Assembly (NCBI RefSeq): GCF_023242315.1
Contig: NZ_JALLIY010000025.1
Location: 50,783-114,782, forward strand
Length of the DNA stretch: 64,000 nucleotides
Source: Pseudomonas sp. MWU13-2105
GTDB taxonomy: Bacteria > Pseudomonadota > Gammaproteobacteria > Pseudomonadales > Pseudomonadaceae
Direction of reading: 5' to 3'
Below the pieces are notes generated by a model that made no database searches, had not been told where the DNA came from, and saw only the letters and a list, made by a program, of their open reading frames with translations. Of this stretch, positions 43,142 to 51,490 are shown in pieces (positions within the stretch are counted from its first letter, which is position 1; each line of letters begins with the position of its first letter). Both the position numbers and the translations under genes were made by a program.

Positions 43142-44014
43142 TCAGTCGGTCTTGCGGTCCTGTCGGACATCGATGAAGGGCAGGGAACCACTTGGCAATA
43201 CGGTCGTCGGCAGCACACCGTTCCAACGCTCGGCCTTGGTCAATTCCACCAGGTTCTGGTTGCTCGCCAGTGCCTGGGCGCGGGCCTTGATCGCTTCGGC
43301 TTCGGCTCGACCGCGCAGTTCGGTGGCCTGGGCATCAGCCTTGGCCTGCGCCAATTGGGCGTCGGCCTCGGCTTGTGCCTGGGTCACGCGGATCTGTGCC
43401 TGGACCTGTTCCGTAGCCAGTTGTTGTTCGCGGGTCTTGACCTGCACTTCGGCGGCCATGCGCGCCTCGATGGCTTTCTCGTAGGCGTCGCTGAAGTCGA
43501 TATTCTCCACCTGCACGCTGTCGATGATCACCGGCCCGGTGATCGATGCCTTGATCGCGGCGGAAATATCATTGACCAGTTGGACGCGATTCTGCACGGC
43601 GGCCACGGCGTTGAACTGGCCGAAGACATTCTCGACCTGGGTCGGGACCTGGCGGCTGATCAGGCGGTCGCGGATACCCTCGATATCCTTGAACTGGGTG
43701 TACACCTTGGCGACATCGGAAGGGGCGACGTGCCAGGATACCGAGACCTTGAGTTGTGCCGATTGCTGGTCCTTGCTGTAGGCCTGGAGGTTTTCGTAGG
43801 CCGAGACCTGGCTCTGGGTGCTGATCAGCTTGACCGTCTCGATGAACGGGGTCTTGAACGATAGCCCGGGGTCCACCACGCCGACGAGCGCGCCGTTTCT
43901 CAAGAGTACCCCGCGTTCCGTTTCATCCACGGTGTACCAACTGCCAAAAAACACGATGAGCAGGATCAATGCGGCCGCACCGCCCGCCACGCCGCCGATC
44001 ATATTACGGGTCAT
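43142..44014 (-). CDS. Prohibitin-like SPFH membrane protein
   Basis: 290 residues. An N-terminal membrane helix (7-27) is followed by the SPFH/PHB domain (VDETERGVLLRNG, VVDPGLSFKTPF, VQVENIDFSDAYEKAIEARM) and a long Ala/Gln-rich coiled coil (about 185-255), as in prohibitin and HflC. Members form large rings modulating FtsH-like proteases or membrane microdomains. The start at 44014 has AAAGGAACG upstream. Divergent from the fatty-amine locus; no functional link is evident. Confidence 0.9.
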   Translation of the reverse strand: MTRNMIGGVAGGAAALILLIVFFGSWYTVDETERGVLLRNGALVGVVDPGLSFKTPFIETVKLISTQSQVSAYENLQAYSKDQQSAQLKVSVSWHVAPSDVAKVYTQFKDIEGIRDRLISRQVPTQVENVFGQFNAVAAVQNRVQLVNDISAAIKASITGPVIIDSVQVENIDFSDAYEKAIEARMAAEVQVKTREQQLATEQVQAQIRVTQAQAEADAQLAQAKADAQATELRGRAEAEAIKARAQALASNQNLVELTKAERWNGVLPTTVLPSGSLPFIDVRQDRKTD

Positions 44015-44334
44015 ATTTCGTTCCTTTGATGAGCGGAAAAGCACTCCCTGAATACGCTGCCTGGGTGTTCAGCAAGCGCGTCCCGCTAACATGGCCAATT
44101 GAGTGTCGGAGGCTACCTCGCCGACCGTAACGGTCCCGGGCAGCTGTCCGGCCGCCTGTATCGACGGCCCGACATGATAGCCACCTGGCTTGTTCGATGC
44201 TGAGACGCCACTCGCAGACCTGAGTGCCAGCCGCGACCGGCCAGTCATTTTTTTTTGGATGATACTGAAAAGCCATATTGACCCATTGTCGGACAATCTG
44301 TAGATTGCGCCGCCTGTGTCAAGGAGCGACAAAA
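44015..44334. promoter_or_regulatory. Divergent intergenic region upstream of lipid-amine locus
   Basis: 320 bases without a convincing gene. It separates the prohibitin gene and the acyl-AMP ligase gene, contains a run of nine T at 44249-44257, and holds the promoter/operator described separately at 44278-44306. AAGGAG lies just before the ligase ATG. Confidence 0.6.
44278..44306 (+). promoter_or_regulatory. Sigma70-like promoter with internal palindrome
   Basis: TTGACC (44278-44283) and TAGATT (44301-44306) are separated by exactly 17 bases. Between them ATTGTC-G-GACAAT (44285-44297) is a perfect palindrome that fits the GntR/FadR-subfamily consensus TNGTNNNACNA. A repressor bound here would block RNA polymerase. 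The ligase ATG is 29 bases after the -10. Confidence 0.65.
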
Positions 44335-46035
44335 ATGGCTAATGGAATAGTCCAGCCTACCGGCTTGTGCTTATTCGAAAAATTCCTGACCAGTTCTCAT
44401 TCTCGTCAAACAACTGTTCTGACACAGGATGCGGCTGTCTCGATCAATCACCGCGAACTGCTTGAGCGCGTGGCCCAGGTGCGCGGTGTGCTGAGTCACC
44501 GGGCACTCCAGCGTGGTCAGGTTGTGGCCATTGCCCTGGCGTCCGGCTTCGACGTGTTGTCGATGACGCTGGCGGCCTGGGCTGAAGGCCTGGCCATTTC
44601 CCTGCTGCCCCATGACCTGGGCGGGGCTTCCGGCAAGCTTGATGACGGTCGTTTGAGTGCCATGCTCGAGTTGATCGAACCGGCCCTGATTCTCGGTAGT
44701 GAGGCTGTTCAGCAACAGTTGGCCGATGAGTGGGCGAGCCGGGTGCTGACCGATGTCGCCCTGGGCGAAGCGCTGGGCGCCGTGCAAGCCCTGCATGAGC
44801 CGGCGCGTTGTGCCCCCGCCGACCTGGCTATCCTGCAGTTCACTTCCGGTAGCACCGGCATGCCCAAGGCGGTGTGCATCAGCCAGGCCATGCTCAGTGC
44901 CAATTGCCAGGCGATTGCCGAACGCGTCGTGGTCGGCCCGCAGGACCGGATGGTCAGTTGGCTGCCGTTGCATCACGACATGGGCCTGTCGGCGATCACC
45001 CTGGCCTGGTGGTGCGGCATCGATCTGGTCCTGATGCCGACACGTGAGTTTTCCCGGCAACCGCTCGCCTGGCTGCAGGCGCTGTCGCGCTACAAAGGCA
45101 CCTTGTCGCCCGCGCCGACTTCGGCCTTTGCCTTGCTCAATCGTCTGGCCGGACGGGTGCGCGACGGTGAACTGGATCTGTCCGCCTGGCGTTACGCCTG
45201 GGTCGGCGCCGAGCCGGTGTTCCATGACCACCTGCGGCAGTTCGAAACCGCGTTCGCTCGCCATGGCCTGCAGCCCGCTGTATTGCAACCGGCCTATGGC
45301 ATGGCCGAAGCCGTGGTGGCGGTCTCCCTCAATCCTCCGGGCCAGCCGCTGCGCGTGCGCTGGCTGGATACCCGTGCCCTGCATGGTCTCGGACAAGTCA
45401 TCGAACTGCACGAAGGGGCTGCCGGTTCCGCTGCCTACCTGGGCAACGGCAAGGTGGTCGATGGGGTCGAGTTACGCATCGCCGACGAGCACGGGCTCGC
45501 ACTGGGTGAGGGCTGCCTGGGCCATATAGAGATTCGCGGGACCTCGGTGATCAGCCAGTACTTGAAGGTTGCACCGGTACGCCGCGAGGGCGGCGACTGG
45601 TACAGCACCGGCGACCTCGGCTTCCTGCTCGACAGCGAAATCTATATCACCGGACGGACCAAGGACCTGATCACCCGCGCTGGTGTCAACGTCAGTCCGC
45701 AGATCATCGAATGGGCCCTGGAAAGCTCACTCGGACTGGCCGCGGGATCGGTCGCCGCCTTTTCCTGCATCGACAGCCGCCTGGCCAGGGAAAGCGTGGT
45801 GGTGGTCATGGCGAGCAACGCCCTGGCCGGGCGCGAGCTGGACGATCTGCGCCGCGAGGTGGCCCGCACGGCGGTCCGGCATGCGGGTGTCCAGGTCGAC
45901 GACCTGGTACTGATCCGGCGTGCGGATTTTCCCAGGACCACCAGTGGCAAGATCCAGCGCCAATCCCTGTGCCGGCGCTATCTCGGCGGTGAATTGAGCA
46001 GCGTTGCCGCGACCCCGAACCCTCTTTCCGTTTAA
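44335..46035 (+). CDS. Fatty-acyl-AMP ligase (first gene of lipid-amine locus)
   Basis: 566 residues. ANL-superfamily adenylating enzyme: the phosphate-binding loop LQFTSGSTGMPKAV (about 167-180), SWLPLHHDMGL as in FAAL/fatty acyl ligases, YSTGDLG, GRTKDLITRAG and the C-terminal catalytic Lys in RTTSGKIQR (about 539). FAAL-type enzymes activate a free fatty acid and pass it to an ACP; the ACP gene follows directly. TamT of tambjamine biosynthesis does the same. The ATG at 44335 with AAGGAG was chosen; a longer in-frame start at 44278 overlaps the promoter. Confidence 0.9.
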   Translation: MANGIVQPTGLCLFEKFLTSSHSRQTTVLTQDAAVSINHRELLERVAQVRGVLSHRALQRGQVVAIALASGFDVLSMTLAAWAEGLAISLLPHDLGGASGKLDDGRLSAMLELIEPALILGSEAVQQQLADEWASRVLTDVALGEALGAVQALHEPARCAPADLAILQFTSGSTGMPKAVCISQAMLSANCQAIAERVVVGPQDRMVSWLPLHHDMGLSAITLAWWCGIDLVLMPTREFSRQPLAWLQALSRYKGTLSPAPTSAFALLNRLAGRVRDGELDLSAWRYAWVGAEPVFHDHLRQFETAFARHGLQPAVLQPAYGMAEAVVAVSLNPPGQPLRVRWLDTRALHGLGQVIELHEGAAGSAAYLGNGKVVDGVELRIADEHGLALGEGCLGHIEIRGTSVISQYLKVAPVRREGGDWYSTGDLGFLLDSEIYITGRTKDLITRAGVNVSPQIIEWALESSLGLAAGSVAAFSCIDSRLARESVVVVMASNALAGRELDDLRREVARTAVRHAGVQVDDLVLIRRADFPRTTSGKIQRQSLCRRYLGGELSSVAATPNPLSV

Positions 46036-46076
46036 CCCACTTAGCCGCATGGATTGCCTGCGTGCAAGGAGCACCT

Positions 46077-46343
46077 GTGTTCGATGTTATTTGTCAGACG
46101 ATTCGTAGTCTTTCGCTGCAAGGCATTCTGCCGGCCCATCTGAACAGCATGCCGCTGCAACCCGATGACGCTTTGCTCGACCTGGGCCTGGACTCCCTCA
46201 GCCAACTGACCTTGCTCTCCGAGCTGCGCGGGCGGCTGGAGGTGAGCATTCCGTCCGAGCCGATCGACGGCATGACCACCTTGCGCGAGCTGGCGCAATT
46301 GCTCGAAGGGGCGAATGTGTTCGACCTGTCTCCAGCCATCTGA
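46077..46343 (+). CDS. Acyl carrier protein 1
   Basis: 88 residues. The phosphopantetheine site is LGLDS40LSQL. GTG start at 46077, six bases after AAGGAG; an earlier in-frame GTG (46062) lies before the Shine-Dalgarno and is rejected. It should receive the acyl group from the neighbouring ligase. Next gene starts 13 bases after the stop. Confidence 0.9.
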   Translation: MFDVICQTIRSLSLQGILPAHLNSMPLQPDDALLDLGLDSLSQLTLLSELRGRLEVSIPSEPIDGMTTLRELAQLLEGANVFDLSPAI

Positions 46344-46355
46344 GGGCGCGTGAAT

Positions 46356-47378
46356 ATGTCCGGTATTCCTAATAAAGCGGCTAGCTGGTTCGTCAGCGCC
46401 CGGGCTGATACCTGGGCCATCCTGATTGGTGGCCCGCTGATTTCGGTGGCCTTGCTACTGGCGATCCTGCACGGCCCGGCCTTTCTGATCGGCGCCTTGC
46501 TGTTCGCCTTGTTCCTGGATATCCCCCACGTGCTGCACACTCATGTGCGGCTGCTCGCCGAGCCGCTGGAATACCGGCGGCACAAGCTGCGTTTCTGGAC
46601 CAGCCTGGGGCTGATCAGTGCCCTGTGTCTCGGGCTGTACGCTTTCGGTGCCTTTGCCTGGCTGGTGGCGATCTGGGTGTACTGGCAGCCGTATCACGTG
46701 TGCAAGCAGCACTTCGGCGTGGCCGCGCTGTATGCGCGCAAGTCCGGCTATAAGCACTCGACCACGCCGATCCGCACGATGGTACTGGCTGGGTTCGCCG
46801 CGCCGCTGTTGTACCGGATCAGCCATGGTGGCTTTCATTTCGGTGATTACCAGCTCTTCGGCCAGGCGTTGCCGTTTGCCAATATCAGCATCCCCACGCC
46901 GCCGCTTGATCCGCTCTGGTCCGCCCTGGCCTACGCCGTGTTCGCCTGCGTGACCCTGCGCTTCATTGCGCGGCAATGGCGCCAGGGCCAGCGTGGCGAG
47001 GCCTTGCCCAGGTTCGTGCTGGTGATGCTGGCGGTCTCGTTGGGACTGTACAACGCGGCCTACCTGCTGGTGGGCGACCTGTACGCGCTGATCCTGATCG
47101 GTACCAGCATCCACGCCTTGCAATACCACCTGGTCTGCACCTCGACCGTGCAGGCCGGCTTGCGCAGAACCCGCGAGCAGCCGGTGCCGGCAGGTCTCCT
47201 TGGCGCCGGGCATCGTTGGGTCAGGCAGATGGGCGAGCGGCCCTGGATCTGGTTCGCCAGCCTCGGTATGGCCAGCCTGTTGGTCCTGAGCCTGGAAATG
47301 CCCTCGGTCGGCTTGCTGCCCTTGATCGTGGTGCTCCATCACTTCTATCTGGACGGTGTGATTTGGAAACGTCCTTGA
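46356..47378 (+). CDS. Polytopic membrane protein with conserved-looking His clusters
   Basis: 340 residues and about eight to nine membrane helices. Histidines occur in membrane-interface motifs: H58-x2-H61-x-H63, H114-x4-H119, H253-x4-H258 and H328-H329 (LHHFYLDG). Such spacing suggests a metal-binding (perhaps diiron) membrane oxygenase or desaturase, but the classical desaturase boxes are absent and I do not recognise the family. A GTG at 46350 is an alternative start; ATG at 46356 is better spaced from GAGGG. Its 3' end overlaps the desaturase start by 16 bases. Confidence 0.75.
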   Translation: MSGIPNKAASWFVSARADTWAILIGGPLISVALLLAILHGPAFLIGALLFALFLDIPHVLHTHVRLLAEPLEYRRHKLRFWTSLGLISALCLGLYAFGAFAWLVAIWVYWQPYHVCKQHFGVAALYARKSGYKHSTTPIRTMVLAGFAAPLLYRISHGGFHFGDYQLFGQALPFANISIPTPPLDPLWSALAYAVFACVTLRFIARQWRQGQRGEALPRFVLVMLAVSLGLYNAAYLLVGDLYALILIGTSIHALQYHLVCTSTVQAGLRRTREQPVPAGLLGAGHRWVRQMGERPWIWFASLGMASLLVLSLEMPSVGLLPLIVVLHHFYLDGVIWKRP

Positions 47379-48415
47379 ACCCTGCTCCGGCAGCGGCCGG
47401 GCAGGGCGAGCGCGGCTTTATCGAGTCGCTGCGGCCGCTGGTCGACGACCTGCGCCGGCACCAGCCCTGGCGTTACTGGCTGGACTTCGGCGTCAACATC
47501 GCGGCGTTCTGGGCGGCGTTGTCCTTGCTGGAAGTGGCCGGCCCCTGGCTGCAGGCCGGCTGCTACCTGGTCGCGCTCTTCAGCCTGTATCGCTGCGCGA
47601 TGTTTATCCATGAGCTCAGCCATATGCCCCGGCGCGCGGTGCGCGGATTCAATCTGGCATGGAACCTGACCTGCGGCATCCCCTTGATGTTGCCGTCGTT
47701 CCTCTACCTCAGTCATATGGATCATCACACGCTGGCACGTTATGGCACCCGCCAGGACCCGGAGTACCTGCCGTTCGAACGACGGTTTGCCAGCAGCATG
47801 GCGACGTTGGCCCTGGGCACGCTGCTGACCCCGCTGTTGCTGTGGGTGCGCTTCGCCCTGGCCGGTCCGCTGTCCTGGTGCCTGCCGGCGTTGCGTCGGG
47901 TGGTGGTCGAGCGCTACAGCGCGGTGACCTTGCATGCCGCCTACCGCAACAACCCGGCGCGGCTGTCCGCCAGCCAGGCTTACAACCGCCTGCTCGAAGG
48001 CTTGACCTGCCTGTATGCCTGGGCATTGGTTGCCGGCGCGGGCACGGCGTGGCTGCCCTGGAGCCGGATCGGCTGGTTCCTCGCGGTGATCTACGGGGTG
48101 CTGTTCATCAATATGTTCCGCACCTGGCTGGCGCACCGCTATGCCTCGCCCGGTCATCCCGTCTCGTTGCAATGGCAACTGAGCGACTCCGCCACCCATG
48201 CCCGCCAGGGCGGTTGGATCGAGTTGTTCGAACCCCTGAGCCAGCGTTACCACGCGATGCACCACTTGTTCCCGGCATTGCCCTATCACGCCCTCAAGAG
48301 CGCCCATGAGCGGGTCATGGCGGCAGACGGCATGGCCGCCGAGCTGTACCGGCAGACCGCTTCGGCGCACCCGGGCCCGACTTCCACTCCTTACCCGACA
48401 GAGAATCCTTCATGA
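47363..48415 (+). CDS. Membrane fatty acid desaturase
   Basis: 350 residues. The three His boxes of the diiron desaturase family are present: H83-x3-H87 (HELSH), H118-x2-H121-H122 (HMDHH) and H297-x3-H300/301 (HAMHH, followed by LFP). The protein has four main hydrophobic segments. It introduces a double bond into an acyl chain using O2. No ATG is available near the domain start; TTG at 47363 is the best start (TTG at 47375 also possible). It overlaps the upstream membrane protein gene and, by ATGA, the aminotransferase-reductase gene. Confidence 0.88.
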   Translation: METSLNPAPAAAGQGERGFIESLRPLVDDLRRHQPWRYWLDFGVNIAAFWAALSLLEVAGPWLQAGCYLVALFSLYRCAMFIHELSHMPRRAVRGFNLAWNLTCGIPLMLPSFLYLSHMDHHTLARYGTRQDPEYLPFERRFASSMATLALGTLLTPLLLWVRFALAGPLSWCLPALRRVVVERYSAVTLHAAYRNNPARLSASQAYNRLLEGLTCLYAWALVAGAGTAWLPWSRIGWFLAVIYGVLFINMFRTWLAHRYASPGHPVSLQWQLSDSATHARQGGWIELFEPLSQRYHAMHHLFPALPYHALKSAHERVMAADGMAAELYRQTASAHPGPTSTPYPTENPS

Positions 48416-51021
48416 GCCGCTGGCAAGAAATCAGTCCCTTCGAACAGCATGTCAACCCGGCCATCGGCGAGTTGATCCGCCGGGTCGGGCTCGACAAGAC
48501 CTTTGTCCGCGGTGAGGGCTGCTATCTCTATGACGCGGCGGGGCAGGCCTACCTGGATTTCCTCGGCGCCTATGGGGCGTTGCCCTTCGGCCATAGTCCG
48601 GATGCGTTGTTGGCTGAGCTGGCGAGCTTCCAGCTCAGCCGCGAGCCGATCTTCGTCCAGCCGTCGTGCCTGGCGGCCAGTGGCCGGTTGGCCGAGCGCC
48701 TGCTGGAACTGGCGCCGGGCAAGTACCGCAGCGTGACCTTCCAGAACAGTGGGGCGGAAACCGTCGAGGCGGCCTTGAAAGCCTGCCTGATCAAGACCGG
48801 ACGCAAGCGCATCCTGTCGACCCATCAGAGTTTCCACGGCAAGACCCTGGGGGCCTTGTCCGCCACCGGTTCGGATAAATACCAGGAGGGCTTCCAGGCG
48901 CCGCTGCCAGGTTTCGACTTTGTCGACTACGGCGACATCCGGGCCCTCGAGGCGCAATTGCAGCGTTATCCGGAAGCGTATGCGGCGATCATCGTCGAGC
49001 CGATCCAGGGCGAGGGCGGGATCAACCTGCCGCCGGCCGATTACCTCCAGGCCGTTCGCGCGGCGTGTGATCGCCACGGCACGCTGTTGATCATCGACGA
49101 GGTACAGACCGGGCTCGGGCGTACCGGCAAGCTTTTCGCCAGCGAAGGTGTGCAGGCCGACTGCCTGCTGCTGGCCAAGGCCCTGGGCGGCGGGGTGATG
49201 CCGATCGGCGCCTGCCTGCTGGCCGAGAGTGCCTATAGCGAAGACTTCCAGAACAAGCATTCCTCGACCTTTGGCGGCAACACCCTGGCCTGCCGTATCG
49301 GCCTGAAAGTGCTGGACCTGCTGCGCGACCAGCCGGAGTTGCTCGACAACGTTCGCGACAACGGCACCTATCTGCTGGAGCAATTGCAGGCGCTGGCGCA
49401 GCGCTACCCGACGTTTATCCGCGAGGTGCGGGGCGCCGGTTACCTGATTGGCATCGAGTTCACCCTCGACCGCAGTCATTACCCACAGTTTCACGGCGGG
49501 TTCACCGGCATCATGGGCGAACAGGAAAGCCTGGTCCCGGTGCTGGCCAGCTACCTGTTGAATGTCGAAGGCGTGCGCGTCGCTCCGACGCTCAATGGCG
49601 CCAGCGTCATGCGCGTGGAGCCGCCGCTGATTGCCGGGCGCGCCGAGTGCGAGCACTTCCTGCAAGCGCTGGCGCGGACCCTGCAACTGGTGGCCGAAGG
49701 ACGCACCGGTACCTTGCTGGCGCATCTGCTGGAGGCCGAGGCCGGTTTCCCCGGAGCCCGGGGCCTGCCCTTGAACACCGCACGCTTCGACGAGCCGGTT
49801 GCCGATAATCACTTCGCCTTCATTCTCCATCCGCTGGAACTGGAGAACTACGCCGAGTTCGATGAAAGCCTCAGTCATTATTCGCGCCATTCCCTGCAAA
49901 TGCTCGAGGAGCGCCTCAACCCGCTGCTCGATCCATTTTTCGTCTCCACGGTCGAACTGACTTCGCCGGCCACCGGGCGCAAGGTCAGCGGCGACCTGAT
50001 CATGGTGCCGCGTTCGGCGGCGCAGATGGCGGCGATGCCGGTGGAAGAGTCCTGTGCCCTGATCGGCCAGGCCATCGACATGGCCAAGGGGCGCGGTGCC
50101 AAGTTGGTGGGCCTGGGCGGGCATACCTCGATCGTCACCGGCGGCGGCCTGCGCCTGCTGGACAAAGGCATCCCCCTGACCACCGGTAACACCTATACCT
50201 TGCTCACCGCGGTCGAGGCCGCCTGTCGCGCGGTGCACCTGACCGGGCGGCGCATGCAGGACATGCGCGTCGCGGTCATCGGTGCCACGGGCAGTATCGG
50301 TTCCGCCATCGCCCGGCTGATCGCTGGTCAGGCCGGCCAAGTGACCCTGGTCGGCAACCCCAAGAGCGCGCGTTTCAATACGCCGCGCTTCGCTTCGGTG
50401 ATCACTCAATTGGTGGCCTACGGCGCGCAGAGCGTCGCGGCCGACGGCAGTGTCCTGGCGCTGATCGGTCAACGCCTGCAAGGCCGGGATGCCGCCGGGC
50501 TGGGGCGCGCGTTGCTGGACGAAAACGGCAGCCGCACGCCGCTCAAGTGGAGCAACGATGTCCAGCAGTCGCTGGCGGATGCCGACCTGGTCCTGATCGC
50601 GACCAACAGCGCGGAACGCTTCATCAGCGCCGACGATATCGCCGTCGGCACCATTCTTTGCGACATCTCGCGGCCGGCCAATGTCAGCCAGGATATTGCC
50701 GCCCGCCGCCCCGATGTGCTGGTGCTCGACGGTGGCATTGTCGAGATGCCGGGTGCCGCGCGATTGGGTTCGCGCTACGGGATCCCCGACGACCTGGCCT
50801 ACGCCTGCATGGCCGAGACCATGATGCTCGCCCTCGAAGGCGAGTGGCGGCATGCGAGCCTGGGGCTGGACCTGAGCAATGACGACCTGGAACTGATCGA
50901 AGGCCTGGCCGGGCGCCACGGTTTCAAGCTGGCCGGCTTGCGCAGTTTCGACAAGGCCCTGGATCCGCAGGCCTGGCAGCGTTACGCCGAACGTTTCGCC
51001 ACGGTCGCCGAACCCATCTGA
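48412..51021 (+). CDS. Class III aminotransferase - acyl-ACP reductase (AAR) fusion
   Basis: 869 residues. Residues 1-460 are an ornithine/acetylornithine-type class III transaminase: NSGAETVEAALK, IIDEVQTGLGRTG and the PLP lysine K256 in LAKALGGG. Residues about 500-869 match the cyanobacterial acyl-ACP reductase: GLGGHTSIVT (about 568), LTTGNTYT, the NADPH loop GATGSIG (624-630) and YAC799MAETMMLALEG, where C799 aligns with the catalytic Cys (Cys294 of Synechococcus AAR, from memory). Predicted chemistry: acyl-ACP to fatty aldehyde, then to primary fatty amine. This is the role of TamH in tambjamine biosynthesis. Overlaps the desaturase by ATGA. Confidence 0.88.
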   Translation: MSRWQEISPFEQHVNPAIGELIRRVGLDKTFVRGEGCYLYDAAGQAYLDFLGAYGALPFGHSPDALLAELASFQLSREPIFVQPSCLAASGRLAERLLELAPGKYRSVTFQNSGAETVEAALKACLIKTGRKRILSTHQSFHGKTLGALSATGSDKYQEGFQAPLPGFDFVDYGDIRALEAQLQRYPEAYAAIIVEPIQGEGGINLPPADYLQAVRAACDRHGTLLIIDEVQTGLGRTGKLFASEGVQADCLLLAKALGGGVMPIGACLLAESAYSEDFQNKHSSTFGGNTLACRIGLKVLDLLRDQPELLDNVRDNGTYLLEQLQALAQRYPTFIREVRGAGYLIGIEFTLDRSHYPQFHGGFTGIMGEQESLVPVLASYLLNVEGVRVAPTLNGASVMRVEPPLIAGRAECEHFLQALARTLQLVAEGRTGTLLAHLLEAEAGFPGARGLPLNTARFDEPVADNHFAFILHPLELENYAEFDESLSHYSRHSLQMLEERLNPLLDPFFVSTVELTSPATGRKVSGDLIMVPRSAAQMAAMPVEESCALIGQAIDMAKGRGAKLVGLGGHTSIVTGGGLRLLDKGIPLTTGNTYTLLTAVEAACRAVHLTGRRMQDMRVAVIGATGSIGSAIARLIAGQAGQVTLVGNPKSARFNTPRFASVITQLVAYGAQSVAADGSVLALIGQRLQGRDAAGLGRALLDENGSRTPLKWSNDVQQSLADADLVLIATNSAERFISADDIAVGTILCDISRPANVSQDIAARRPDVLVLDGGIVEMPGAARLGSRYGIPDDLAYACMAETMMLALEGEWRHASLGLDLSNDDLELIEGLAGRHGFKLAGLRSFDKALDPQAWQRYAERFATVAEPI

Positions 51022-51037
51022 AGAGAGCACACCTCAC

Positions 51038-51490
51038 ATGCCCGTATTGGAAAAGACCACGTTGATCAAGGGGCGCAGCTGCGCCGAAGTGTTCGACTTT
51101 TGCCTGGAAGGTGCCAACTTCCCGAAGATCTTCCCGGAGCGGGTCACGCCGCTGGGCAAGATCGATATCGCCGACCTGCGCATCGAGCAGGGGCGCGAGT
51201 TCCGTTTCCGCCACTGGATGTTCGGTTTCATCCCGGCCAACTGGACCGTGCGCATTCGCGAGGTCAAGGACAACCAGCACTTCATCGACGAGATGATCAA
51301 GGGGCCGCTCAGCGCGTTTCGCCATGAGCATCGGGTCGAGGCCGCCGAGGGCGGGACGCTCTATACCGACCGGGTCACCTACCGGGCCATCGGCGGCGCG
51401 GCGCTGGAATGGCTGTTCGTCAATGCCTACATGAACCGTATCTTCGATGCGCGCCATCGCAATATGCAACAGCTGTTGGACATCGCATGA
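51038..51490 (+). CDS. SRPBCC (START-like) family protein
   Basis: 150 residues with the pattern of polyketide-cyclase/SRPBCC proteins (CAEVFDFCLEGANFPKIFPE; LEKTTLIKGRS; TDRVTYRAIGG) that bind hydrophobic ligands in a deep cavity. It could bind the acyl aldehyde or amine or catalyse a small rearrangement; no catalytic motif is evident. GAAGAGAG precedes the ATG. It overlaps the acyltransferase gene by ATGA. Confidence 0.8.
   Translation: MPVLEKTTLIKGRSCAEVFDFCLEGANFPKIFPERVTPLGKIDIADLRIEQGREFRFRHWMFGFIPANWTVRIREVKDNQHFIDEMIKGPLSAFRHEHRVEAAEGGTLYTDRVTYRAIGGAALEWLFVNAYMNRIFDARHRNMQQLLDIA

Noticed and set aside
43142..44014. Prohibitin gene as part of the lipid-amine operon
   Set aside because: It is divergently transcribed with a 320-base gap and no related functional link is visible.
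48391..51030. 879-codon minus-strand frame opposite the aminotransferase-reductase gene
   Set aside because: High-GC shadow; the plus-strand product has clear PLP and AAR motifs.
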